64,000 nt of DNA, taken from the NCBI GenBank assembly GCA_036502625.1, contig DASXYG010000005.1, forward strand, positions 74,863 through 138,862, written 5' to 3'. A model generated the notes under the pieces. The model did no database searches and was not told where the DNA came from. It worked only from the letters and a program-made list of their open reading frames with translations. Shown here in pieces: positions 42,005 to 52,400 of this stretch. Source of the stretch: DASXYG01 sp036502625. Its GTDB lineage: Bacteria > Actinomycetota > Actinomycetes > Streptosporangiales > Streptosporangiaceae. The translations under genes and the position numbers were made by a program. Within the stretch, counting starts at the first letter, position 1, and the number at the start of each line of letters is the position of its first letter.

Positions 42005-44224
42005 TTGGCGGAGACTGTTCGGCGAAGCGTGGCGTGGGCGTTCGCCGCCGTCCTGGTGGGGGCCCTGCTCACGGCGCTGACACCCGCGGGGGCCAACGCC
42101 GAGGCGGCGGCGCCGGCGCCCGGTGCCACCGGCCGTGTCGCCTTCATCGGGGTGCCGGCCCTCATGTGGCGCGACGTCACGCCGAAGAGCATGCCGAACC
42201 TCTGGCGGCTCGCCGAGCACGGCTCCACCGGCTCGCTGTCGGTGAAGGCCGTCGGCCCCCGCGCCTGCCCGGCCGACGGCTGGCTCACGGTCTCGGCCGG
42301 CGTCCGCTCCGCCTACCCCGGCATGCCGTGCGTCTACGAACCCCCGCACCCCACGCCCGACGCCCATGGCGGCGCGACGATCCCGTACTTCAACCAGGTT
42401 GCCGCCCACAACGACGGAGGTGATTTCGAGGCGACCATCGGCACGCTGGCGCACAGCGAGCAGGCCGCGGGCAAGTGCGTGACGGCCATCGGGCCGGGCG
42501 CCGCCCTCGGCGCCACCGACCCGAAGGGCTACGTCCAGCACTACGTCCCGGGCATCGACGCGGCGCGCGGCGCCGACTGGTCCCGTTGCGCGACGACCCT
42601 CGTCGACGTCGACGACGTGTTCCAGGCGCACCGGCAGGCCGCCGGGTCCGACGGCGAGCCGACCGAGATCCCCGCGGCGGCGCGCGCGGCGGCCTCGGCG
42701 CGGGCCGACGCCCGCATCGGGCAGACCCTCGCCGCCCTGCCCAAGGGCACGAGCGTCGTCGTGGCCGGCATCTCCGACCACGACCGCGTACCGCACCTCC
42801 GGGTCGCGGTGGCCGCCGACGCCGCCGGGGTGGCGGCCGCCGCGGGCCACGGCGCGGCGGGCGCGTCCGGCGCGGGCGGCACGCTGACCTCCGGTTCGGT
42901 GCGCCGCTCGGGCATGGTGATCCTGCCGGACATCACGGCCACGCTGCTGCGCGCCTCCGGGGTGGCCGTGCCGGGCCAGGTGATCGGCGCGTCCTGGGAG
43001 CAGTCGGGCACCGCGACCCCGCAGCGCGCCCTGGCCGACGACGACATCGCCGCGCAGACCGTGCGCGACCTGCTGCCGTGGTTCTTCGCGATCCTCGTGA
43101 TCGTCCAGCTCCTGTTCTACGCGGGCGCGGCCGCCGCGCTGCGGTGGGGCTCGGCGAAGCGGCGGCGGCGCACGCTCACGGCCGTGCGGATCGCGGCGCT
43201 GGCCAGTGCGGCGATCCCGCTGTCGACCTACCTCGTGAACCTCGTTCCGTGGTGGACCGCCGGCCATCCGCTCGCCGCGCTGCTCGTGGCGCTTCCGGTG
43301 GCGGACGCGCTCGTGGTGGGCATCGCCATGGCCGGCCCGTGGCGGCGCGCGCTGCTGGGGCCGTTCACGGTGGTCGCGGTCGGCACGGCCGGCATCCTCG
43401 CGCTCGACGTCATGACCGGGTCGAACCTCCAACTGAACAGCCTGATGGGCTACACCGCGCTTGTCGGCGGGCGCTACTACGGGTTCGGCAACATCGCGTT
43501 CTCGGTGTTCGTCACGTCCGTCATCCTCGCCGGGGTGGGCCTGGCGCAGTGGGTCGCCGCGCGCCGCGGCGGCACGCGCGGCCGCGCCTGGGCGGCGATC
43601 ACCGTGCTGGCCCTGGGCGTCGTGGGGCTGACGCTCGACGGCGCGCCGTTCCTCGGCGCCGACTTCGGCGGGGTGATCGCGCTCGTGCCGGGGCTGGCGC
43701 TCACCGCCATGACCGTCGCCGGCGTGCGCGTCTCGCTGGTCAGGCTCGGGGCGCTGTGCGTCGCCGGCGGCGTGCTCGTCATGGGCATCGCCACGCTCGA
43801 CTACCTGCGCCCGCCGGACGCCCAGACCCACCTGGGCAGGTTCGTCGGCCAGCTCCTCGCCGGCGACGCCGTCCCCGTCGTCATGCGGAAGTTCAGCGCG
43901 ATGGTGCACACCTTCGGCAACATGACGCTCACCCCGATCATGCTGGCCGCGCTGGTGTTCCTGTTCTTCGTGCTGCGCCGTCCCGACCGGGCGCGCGCCG
44001 GGGCGCTGGACTCCGCGTTCGCCCGCGCGCCCATGCTGCGCGCCGGGCTCATCGGCGCGCTCACCACCGCCACGGTCGGCACGTTCGTCAACGACTCGGG
44101 CGTCGCGGTCATCGCGCTCGCGCTCACCCTCGCCGTGCCGCTCACGCTGACCACCGCGATCCGCGCGCTGGAACTGGACGACGCGGCACCGCGCCCCGTG
44201 GAGCCGGTGCCCGCGCCCACCTGA
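42005..44224 (+). CDS. Large polytopic membrane protein with phosphatase-like extracytoplasmic domain
   Basis: 739 residues. A signal peptide (RRSVAWAFAAVLVGALLTAL, ending GANA) leads to an extracytoplasmic domain of about 320 residues that resembles the alkaline-phosphatase fold: GRVAFIGVPALMWRDV, MPNLWRLAEHGSTGSLSVK, VVVAGISDHDR and VILPDITATLL. About ten transmembrane helices follow. MTGSNLQLNSLMGYT and GRYYGFGNIAFSVF are conserved-looking loops. Metal ligands of true phosphatases are not obvious, so catalysis is doubtful. TTG at 42005 gives a normal signal peptide after GAGGAGG; GTG at 41960 in frame is the alternative. Confidence 0.75.
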   Translation: MAETVRRSVAWAFAAVLVGALLTALTPAGANAEAAAPAPGATGRVAFIGVPALMWRDVTPKSMPNLWRLAEHGSTGSLSVKAVGPRACPADGWLTVSAGVRSAYPGMPCVYEPPHPTPDAHGGATIPYFNQVAAHNDGGDFEATIGTLAHSEQAAGKCVTAIGPGAALGATDPKGYVQHYVPGIDAARGADWSRCATTLVDVDDVFQAHRQAAGSDGEPTEIPAAARAAASARADARIGQTLAALPKGTSVVVAGISDHDRVPHLRVAVAADAAGVAAAAGHGAAGASGAGGTLTSGSVRRSGMVILPDITATLLRASGVAVPGQVIGASWEQSGTATPQRALADDDIAAQTVRDLLPWFFAILVIVQLLFYAGAAAALRWGSAKRRRRTLTAVRIAALASAAIPLSTYLVNLVPWWTAGHPLAALLVALPVADALVVGIAMAGPWRRALLGPFTVVAVGTAGILALDVMTGSNLQLNSLMGYTALVGGRYYGFGNIAFSVFVTSVILAGVGLAQWVAARRGGTRGRAWAAITVLALGVVGLTLDGAPFLGADFGGVIALVPGLALTAMTVAGVRVSLVRLGALCVAGGVLVMGIATLDYLRPPDAQTHLGRFVGQLLAGDAVPVVMRKFSAMVHTFGNMTLTPIMLAALVFLFFVLRRPDRARAGALDSAFARAPMLRAGLIGALTTATVGTFVNDSGVAVIALALTLAVPLTLTTAIRALELDDAAPRPVEPVPAPT

Positions 44225-44237
44225 TCCCCGCGCCCGG

Positions 44238-44609
44238 CTACGCCCGGTTCACCGTCACGACGGCGACGGACACGGCGGCCCAGATCACCAGGCCCATCCA
44301 GGCAGCCTGCGTCGTCGCGACGAGCCCCGACGCCAGCGCCCCAACCGCCAGCGCGACGATCGTCACGAGCACCTTCTGCCCGCTGCCGTACCGCCCCCGC
44401 TGGGCCGCGCCCCCGGCGGGCGGCCCAGCGCTGTGATCGGCGGGCCGGCCGGCGGCGTGTTCGGCGGCGAGCCGCAGCGCGACCTGCCGGGCGATCTCCT
44501 CGTGGAGCTTCTCGGCGAGCCGGTCGGCGACCGCCTCGTCGTACTCCGGGCCCAGCTCGCGGCGCGCGCTGAGCGCCGCCGCAAGATCGGCACCCCGAAT
44601 ATCGGACAT
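44238..44609 (-). CDS. Small membrane protein with acidic cytoplasmic head
   Basis: 123 residues. Helical charged N-terminus (DLAAALSARRELGPEYDEAVADRL in part), a linker, then two transmembrane helices (KVLVTIVALAVGALASGLVA and AWMGLVIWAAVSVAVVTV). ATG at 44609. The MSDIRGADL-type start resembles that of DUF1707-like SHOCT proteins but the family is not certain. It is convergent with the large membrane protein, 13 bp apart. Confidence 0.65.
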   Translation of the reverse strand: MSDIRGADLAAALSARRELGPEYDEAVADRLAEKLHEEIARQVALRLAAEHAAGRPADHSAGPPAGGAAQRGRYGSGQKVLVTIVALAVGALASGLVATTQAAWMGLVIWAAVSVAVVTVNRA

Positions 44610-44710
44610 ACCCGCGAGTCTGCCGATCCGCCGGCCGCACGGGCATCGCCCCGCAGAGTGACATCCGGCCTGGTCCTCTGGGGTGACGGCGGCCGCGGCG
44701 CCGCGGCCGG

Positions 44711-45955
44711 TCAGCCCAGCAGGTCCGCGCGCCCGTTCAGGTAGCGCTGCACCGGGAGGCTGGCCGCGCGGCTCGCCGCGGCCAGGTACTCCGCGCGCGC
44801 GGCGCCCCGGTCGCCGCACATCTCCAGCAGGTGCGCGCGTACGGAATGCAGGCGGTGGTCGTCCCGCAGCCGCGCGTCGCCGGCCAGGGCGTCGGCGAGC
44901 TCCAGCCCGGCGCGCGGGCCGGTGGCCATCGCGACGGCAACGGCGTGGTTCAGCGCCGTCATCGGGTTGTCCGAGACCCCCATCAGCACCTCGTACAACG
45001 CGACGATCTGCGGCCAGTCGGTCTCCTCGGCGGACGGCGCCTCGTCGTGCACGGCCGCGATCGCCGCCTGGAGCTGGTACGGGCCCACCGCGCCGCGCGG
45101 CAGCGCCGCCGACACCAGCGCCACGCCCTCCTCGACGAACGCGGCGTCCCACCGCGACCGGTCCTGCTCCGCCATCGGCACGAGCCCGCCGTCCGGCGCC
45201 GTACGGGCCGGGCGCCGCGCGTCGGTCAGCAGCATCAGCGCCAGCAGGCCGGCCACCTCGCCGTCGTCCGGCAGCAGCCCGTGCAGGATCCGCGCCAGCC
45301 TGATCGCCTCCGCGGACAGCTCACGCCGGTACAGCTCGGCGCCCGACGTGCGCGAATACCCCTCCGTGAAGACCAGATAGAGGACGTGCAGCACCGCCGC
45401 GAGCCGGTCCGCGCGCGCCGCCTCCGCCGGCAGCGAGAACGGCACACCGCTGTCGCGGATGCGCCGCTTGGCCCGGCTGATCCGCTGCCCCATCGTCGCC
45501 TCCGGCACCAGGAACATGCGGGCGATCTCCTCGGTGGTCAGCCCGCCCACCGTGCGCAGCGTCAACGCGATCTGCAGCGCGGGCGCGAGCGCCGGATGGC
45601 AGCACATGAACAGCAGCACCAGCGTGTCGTCCGACGCCGCGGGCGGCCGGTCGGCGGCGGGCGCCAGCCAGTCGTCCGGCAGCGTCCAGGTGGCCACGGT
45701 GTCCTCGCGGCGCCGCCGCGCCTGCTCGGCGCGCAGCAGATCGGTCAGCCGCCGCGCCGCGACGGTGATCAGCCAGGCGCGCGGCCGGTCCGGCACGCCG
45801 TCGCGCGGCCACTGCCCGGCCGCCGCGATCAGCGCCTCCTGCACCGCGTCCTCGGCGGTGTCGAAGTGCCCGTAGCGCCGCACCACCGCGCCGAGGACCT
45901 GCGGCGCGAGCGTGCGCAGCAGGTCCTCCACGCGGTCACCGGGCGCGGTGGCCAC
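44711..45955 (-). CDS. ECF42-type RNA polymerase sigma factor with C-terminal extension
   Basis: 414 residues. Sigma2 region near the N-terminus (VVRRYGHFDTAEDAVQEALIAA, partly quoted; RPRAWLITVAARR), sigma4 with LTTEEIARMFLVPEATMGQRI, then a long C-terminal DUF6596/TPR-like extension (LYLVFTEGYSR, ALNHAVAVAMATGP). This size and the directly upstream DGPF gene define the ECF42 group, in which the extension rather than an anti-sigma factor is thought to control activity. GTG at 45955, 6 bp behind the DGPF stop. Its promoter and targets are unknown. Confidence 0.93.
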   Translation of the reverse strand: MATAPGDRVEDLLRTLAPQVLGAVVRRYGHFDTAEDAVQEALIAAAGQWPRDGVPDRPRAWLITVAARRLTDLLRAEQARRRREDTVATWTLPDDWLAPAADRPPAASDDTLVLLFMCCHPALAPALQIALTLRTVGGLTTEEIARMFLVPEATMGQRISRAKRRIRDSGVPFSLPAEAARADRLAAVLHVLYLVFTEGYSRTSGAELYRRELSAEAIRLARILHGLLPDDGEVAGLLALMLLTDARRPARTAPDGGLVPMAEQDRSRWDAAFVEEGVALVSAALPRGAVGPYQLQAAIAAVHDEAPSAEETDWPQIVALYEVLMGVSDNPMTALNHAVAVAMATGPRAGLELADALAGDARLRDDHRLHSVRAHLLEMCGDRGAARAEYLAAASRAASLPVQRYLNGRADLLG

Positions 45956-45961
45956 CCGTGC

Positions 45962-46378
45962 TCATCCGTCCATGTCGCCGGCGCCGCCCTCGATGGGCCG
46001 CACGTCCACGTACGCGTCCTTGAGGTCGGCCGGGCCCGGCGCCGCGGTGATGCGCGCGGCGATCTCGGTAGCGCGGTCGAAGCTCGCGCACTCCACGATC
46101 GTGTATCCGGCCAGCACCTCGGTCGTCTCGGCGTACGGACCGTCGGTCACCACCGGCGTGCCGTCCTTCGCGCCGGTGATCCGCCGCGTGTGGACCGGCG
46201 CGGACAGGCCCTGCGCGTCGACGAACTCACCGGAGTCGACCAGCTCCTGGTTCCACTTGCCCATGAACTCGTGCATCGCCGCGACGTTCTCCGGCGTCCA
46301 GGCCGGGCCGTCCGTGGCCTTGCCGCCCAGGGCGTCGTAGTCACGCTGCGACCCGTACAACATGATCATGTACTTCAT
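45962..46378 (-). CDS. DGPF/YCII-domain protein, ECF42 partner
   Basis: 138 residues: KYMIMLYGSQRDYDALGGK at the N-terminus, HEFMGKWNQELVDSGEFVDAQ in part, and the family hallmark TDGPYAETTEVLAGYTIVE. DGPF proteins of the YCII fold are always linked to ECF42 sigma factors but are not proven anti-sigma factors; they may be enzymes under its control. ATG at 46378 follows GGAGGTGGG. Operon with the sigma factor. Confidence 0.92.
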   Translation of the reverse strand: MKYMIMLYGSQRDYDALGGKATDGPAWTPENVAAMHEFMGKWNQELVDSGEFVDAQGLSAPVHTRRITGAKDGTPVVTDGPYAETTEVLAGYTIVECASFDRATEIAARITAAPGPADLKDAYVDVRPIEGGAGDMDG

Positions 46379-46486
46379 CCGGACCCACCTCCGTGGCGGC
46401 GCCCCCGGCGGGCGCCTTTCACCAGAGACGTCGAAGCAGCCGCCGGGTCTTCGACACGTACCCGACGGTGTTCCCCGGGCGCGCGC

Positions 46487-49400
46487 TCATCCCCCATCGA
46501 TCGTCGTGAGCAGGGCCCGAGCGTACGCGGCGTACTCCTCGTCGCCGGCCGCGAGCGCCTGCCGCAGATACTCGTGCGCGCCGGGGATGTCGCCCGATGC
46601 GTACCGCATCTCGGCCAGCCGGTACGCCGCCTCGCCGACGAGCTCGGCGTCGTCCGTGCCGGTCGCCAGGGTCCGCTTGTAGAAGCGGGTCACGCCGGCG
46701 AGGTCGCCCAGCCAGTACGCCAGCTCGCCCAGGTGGGCGGCGGCGAGCGACGCCTGGTCGGCGTCGCCGGAGTCGACGACCGGTTCGTACCAGCGCAGCG
46801 CCTGTGCCCAGTCGCGCTCCTCCTTGGCCATCGCGCCCAGGAACATCCGGGCCCGCGCCACCGCGCCGGCGTCGCGGTCGTCCGGGGCGTCGAGCGCCCG
46901 CAGGAACAGCTCGCGCGCCCGCGCCGGGTCGCTGTCCTGGTACGTGTGGCCGAGCTCCACCATGGCCAGCCGCCCGAAGCCCGGCTCGTCGGCGGGCACG
47001 GCGGCCAGCACCGTACGCGCCTCGGCGAACTCCTCTATCGCGGCGAGCTGACTGCCCAGGGCGTACAGCGCGGACGGCTCGCCGCCCACGGCCGCCTCCC
47101 GCAGCGCGCGCAGCTCGGCCGCGTCAAGGTCGTCCTCGACCTGCGCCGATTCGACCGCGCCGCCGAGCCGCGCGGTCGCCTTCATCCGGATGTCGGCGTC
47201 GTCGCCGCGGGCCAGCCGCTCGTACGCGGCCCGCGCCGTCTCCGCGTCGCCGACCGAGGCGTACAGGTCGGCGAGGTCGAGCTCGAACTCCGGGCTCGGC
47301 GCGGTCAGCAGCCCCGCCATGGCCTCGATGTAGCGCATCGCCGCCGGACGGTCACCCGCCTCGGCGCACTCCGTGGCCCGCTCACCGGCCACGGCGACGG
47401 CGTCCTTCGTCCAGCCCGCGTGCGCCAGCAGGACCAGCGCGCGTACGGCGGTCAGGTGGGCGCCCTCGGAATGGGCGCGGTTGGCCACCACGATCGTGTT
47501 GCGCGCCGCCGATTCGACCTGCTCGGTCAGCTCGTCCGGGGTGTCGTCGCCGACGTCGATGGCCGCCACCCGGGCGAACGCGGCCGCGGAGCCGTCGAGG
47601 TCGCCGTCCTCGAACGCCCACGTGCCGAGCAGCAGGCCGGCGCGTGCGCGGATGTCCGGATCAGTGGACTCGATGGCGCGGCCGAGCTCGGCGCGCGCCT
47701 CGTCGCGCTGGCCGCGGTCGCGCAGCGCCTCCGCGAGGTCGAACCGGATCAGCGGCGTGAGGCCCTCGCAGCCGACGTCGATGGCCTGCCGGTAGAGCAG
47801 CACCGAGCCGTCGGCGTCGCCCCGCTTGCGGCGCGAGTCGCCCCACATCCAGTAGCCGGTCGCCACGGTCTCCGGGTCGCCGCTGGCCACGGCCTGCTGC
47901 GCGGCCTCGGCCACGCCGTCGAAGTCGCGTACGGTCAGCAGCGCGACCAGCAGGCTGCGCAGCGGCAGCAGCGCCGCCGGGTCGGTGACGGCGGCGCCCG
48001 CGCGGTACGCCGCGATCGCCGCCTCCATGTCGTCCTCGTAGTAGCCGTACGCGTCGCCGATGCCGTCGTAGGCCACCGCCACCTCGGCCGGGTCGCCGTA
48101 CTGCACCACGAGGTCGAGCATCCGCCGCGCGTGCGCCGGATCGTCGCGTACGACATCGCGCGCCGCGCGGATGAGCTGCCGCCCGGCCGCGCCCGCGGTG
48201 GCCGTGCCCGACTGGTTGCGCATCAGCCACAGCAGCGACTCGTCCTCGTCGGCGCTCTCCGGGTCGCCGTACTGGTCGCTCAGCGCGGACAGCTCCGCAC
48301 GTCGCCGCTCGATCTCCTCGGCCGTGTCGGTCACCGGCGCGCCCGGCCCGGTGTCGCCCACCCCGCCGAGCTCCGCCAGCGCGATATGCACGACCTGGTC
48401 GTACGCGGGCTCCCGCCCGAGCACGTCGCGCAGGAACCGCCGCGCCGCGGACGGTTCGTTGTCCGCGACGCCAAGCGCCACCTGCCGAACCACATCCACG
48501 GCATCCGCCCCGACACCGGCCTCGATGCCGAGCACCATGCCGCGGGCCGCGAGCCCCGCATCCCCCGTACGCCCCGCCATGATCGCGATGGCCATCACGT
48601 TGTTGGCCGCGGTGTCGATGATGTCGTCGAGCAGGGACGCGACGGCGTCCTTGGAGGTTGCTGCGTCTCTGGGGAGCTGCGCGACCTCCCCGAACGCGGT
48701 CAGCGATCCGGCAAGGTCACCGGTCTCGTACGCGATGTTCCCCAGGTACGAGTCGGCCTTGGCGAGGACCTCGACCCCGCGCGCCTGGCCCCGGGCCCGC
48801 CGAGCCTCGACGAGCGCCCCGTCGAAGTCGTCCCGCCGCCGAAGCGCCCGAGCCAGCGCCAGCCGCAGCCGAGCCGCGAGATCCGCGTCCTCCCCGTCGA
48901 GCGAGGCCCCCTCAGCCACCTCGGCCCCGAGCCGAAAGACCCGCACGGCCTCGTCAAGCTCATCCCGCCGCTCGGCGACGTTCCCGAGCACCCGGTACCC
49001 GTCCGCGACAGCCGCCGCATCCCCCGTTTCCACGGCCAGCTCCCCGGCCCGCCCCGCCCCCACAAGGTCGTCCTCCTCAAGCAAGGCCCGCGCCGCCTCA
49101 CGCAACTCCGCGATCTCGGCAGGGGAGAGGGCGGGGTCTGATTCGGACGCAGCGTCACGCGGCGGCTCCGCTGAGGCCATGGGGACGTGCTCGGATTCCG
49201 GGGCCGCTCCGACCGAGAGACCATGCTCCGGCCCGGCCACGGAGCCGGGCTCAGCAGGTACGTGCTCGTCCTCGGTTGCCCGGGTACGTCCCGGCTCAGC
49301 CCCCTCCTCAGGCAAGCCCTCCTGCCCCGGGGTACGAGCCTCGGGCGCCTCCTCAGCCCGCGTCTCCCGCTCCACCTGGCTCCGCGCCCCGTACCCGTCC

Positions 49401-52400
49401 GCGCGCCAGTCCTCCGGCTCCCGCCGGGCCATGGCCTGGTCCTCCGGCTCCGCCGGTGGCCCGAGGCGGGTCTCCGGCTCCGCCCTGGGACCGGTCTGCG
49501 CCTCGGGTTCTGCCCCGGGCCTGGTCTGGGTCTCCGGAGCTGCCCCAGACTCGGTCTGCGCCTCGAGTTCTGCCGCGGCCTCCGTCCGAGCCTCCGGCTC
49601 TGCCCCAGGCCCGAGGCGGGTCTCTGGTTCCGTCCCGAGCCGGAGGCGGGTCTCCGGCTCTGCCCCGGGCCTAGGCAACGCCCCCGGCTCGGGCAGGATC
49701 TCGGACTCCGCGCTGGGCTCGGCCCCGGTCTCCCGCTCCGTCTCGTGCCGCGTTTCGGACTCTGCTTCGCGCCGCGTCCCGGGCGCTCCCTCGCGCCGAG
49801 TCTCGGGCTCGGCCGCAGCCTCGGGCAGGGGCTCCCGCTCGGCGCCAGTCCGTTCCTCGGGCATGACTGACGATGCGGCCATGTCCGTGTCCGCAGGCTC
49901 GGCGTCTGGGTCAGCCGTGGACGCGGCTGCGAAGCCGCTCCCGAGTGGGCGTACGGAAGCGATCGGCGATGCGCCCCCGGTGCTGCCGGTGGACGTGTCC
50001 CGAGGGGCCTCAGGCGCAGCCCAAGCCTCGGGCGTGGCACCGGCTCCAGGCACGGGCTCGGTTCCGTGCGTGGACTCAGCCTCAGGCGCAGGCGACGCCT
50101 CAGGCACAGGCCATGCCCCGGACCCTGGCCAAGCCTCGGGCGCAGGCCATGCGTCGGGCGTGAACCCGGCTCCAGGCAAAGGCTCGGTACTCGAAGCGGG
50201 CCAGGTTCCCGATGCCGGCGACGTGTCGAACGCGGCCTCGCTATCGAACCCGGGCGTGGTCTCGGGAGGCACGGGCGCATGGCCAGCCACCGGTACGGAC
50301 GCACCCTCGGCCTCGGCCTCAGGCGGAGCCTCGCCCGCCCGAGTCTCGGTCTCGTGCGACCCCCCAAGCCCGGCCTCGGGTGCAAGCTCAGCCTCGCCCC
50401 CGACCTGAGATCCGGCCTCGGCCTGAGGCTGAGCCTCGGTCCTGGGCTCGGGCTCGGTTTCGGCTTCGGGCTCGATCTCCGCCTGGGGCTCGGCCTCGGG
50501 GGAAGCCTCGCCCTGCGCCTCGATCTCGGTCTCGGGCAGACCCCTGGTCACGGCCGCAGATCCAAACTCGGCCTCAGGCCCGGCCCGCGACCCGGTCTCC
50601 GCCTCGGCCCCGTCCTGAGACTCGGATTCGGCCCCGGGCTCGGACTCGGTGTCGCCGCCGTGCGCGGTTCCGCGTGCGTTCTTCGCGGCGGCTGCGAATC
50701 CCATCGCGGGTGTGTCTTCGTCCTCTGGCTCCGCTGCGACCTCGGCTACGGGCTTGACCCCGGGCTCAGGCCTGGCGTCGGGGGCGGCTTCCGTGGTGGC
50801 CCTAAATCCGAGCGGGGGTGTGTCTTCCTCATTCAGCTCAAGCACCGCCGCGTCCACGGGCGTGTCCTCAGGACCGGGGGGTTCGGCGTCGGGCGTGGAG
50901 TCCGTGCTGGCCGCGAATCCGAACGGCGGTGTGTCTTCGGCCGCGGACTCCAGCACGGCCCTCGCCACATTCCTGACCTCAGGCCCGGCCTGACGCACGG
51001 ATCCGGGCGCGGCCTCCGCATCCGCCTCGGCCTCGTGCCTGGCCTCCGACTCGGGCGACTCAGCCGGGCGGGTGGATGCGGGCGCCACCTCCGCGTCAGC
51101 CGCGGGGGCGAACGGGGACGCCTCCTCCTCGCCGGACTCCACCGCGACCTCGGGCTCGGGTCCGGGCCGGGCCTCAGGTCCGGTCGTGCTGCCGGGCTCG
51201 GGTCTGGGCTCGATCTCAGCCTCGGGCTCGGGTCCGGGCTCGGGCTCGGGTTGGGTCACGGGGCCGGGCTCGGGTTCGGGCTGGGCCTCGGCGTCAGGCT
51301 CGGTCATGCCGTCGTGCTCGCGCTCGTGCTGGGCCTGAGGCGGGGCCTTGGGCTCAGGCGGGGCCTCGGCCTCGGGCTCGGTGATGACCTCGGAGTTGTG
51401 CTCGGGCTGGGTCTCTTGGTCGTGCTCGGCCTTGGGCTCGTGCTCGGCCTTGGGCTCGCGCTCGGGCCTGGGTACGGCCTCGGTCTCGATCTCGGGGCCG
51501 TGCTCGGCCTGGGTGTCGTGCTCGGGCGCGGCTTCGTGCTCGGAACTGGCCTTGTGCTCGGATCCGGATACGGTCGCCTGCCCGGGAACGGCCTGGTCCC
51601 CGGGCACGGTCTCGGCGTCGCGCTCGGCTTCGTGCTTGGCCTCGGTCCTGCCTTCTGCCCCGGGCTCTTGGCCGGGCCTGTACTCGGGTGCGGCCTCGGG
51701 GTCGGCGTCGGCGCTGTTCCCGGGCCTCGACCCGTGCTTGGACCTGTACCTGCGCTCGGGCTCGTCGGCGGAAACGGGCGTGGGCCAGGGCATGACATCG
51801 GCCAGGTGCTCGGGCTGACGCTCGGCTGCTGGCTCGGTCGCCGGGGCTGGGGTGGGTTCGGAGGGTGCTGGGTGATCGTCTCGTACGAGGCGGAGGTGTG
51901 GTACGCCTCGCGCTGCTGGAGCCTCGTTCCGTACGGGGGGCGATGCCTCGGTGCTCGCCGTGGCCTCTGGTGAAGCGCTTGCTACGTCGCGATCGGGCTG
52001 GGCAGCGGTGTGTTCTCCGAGGGCGTGCTCGGGCGGGGTGGACTCCCGCTGGGTCGCCGCGGAGACCGTGGCTTCGGGTCCGGATGGGGTGGGCTCCGGG
52101 GTGATCGCGCGTTCCGCAGGGTCGTGCTCGGGGAGCGTGGACTCCGGGTGGGTGGTGGTGCGTTCCTCGGGGTCGGGTCCGAGGGGGGTGGGCTCTGGGG
52201 GTGTGGCGGAGGCTTCGGGGGTTGCGGGTGGCTGGGCTTCGGGATCGGTGTCTGCCGGTGCGGCCTCGGTCGGGGTGGTGCGGTCTGTGGCGTCGCCCGC
52301 CGGGCGGGTGGGTTCCAGTGGCGTTGCGGCTGGCTCGGGCTGCTCGGCCTCAGGGCGTTCGGCCTCAGGCTGCTCGGCCTCGGGGCGTTCGGCGTCCGTA

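Noticed and set aside
39872..43909. A 1,345-codon open frame on the minus strand
   Set aside because: It runs antisense to the large membrane protein and in a wrong frame of pobA, both well supported. Composition is that of a shadow frame.
44831..51973. Long open frames on the + strand opposite the giant TPR gene and the sigma factor (up to about 1,400 codons)
   Set aside because: They are mirror frames of GC-rich coding sequence on the other strand: highly biased composition (Arg, Ala, Gly, Ser), no domain, no ribosome site, and the opposite strand encodes clear TPR, DGPF and sigma domains.
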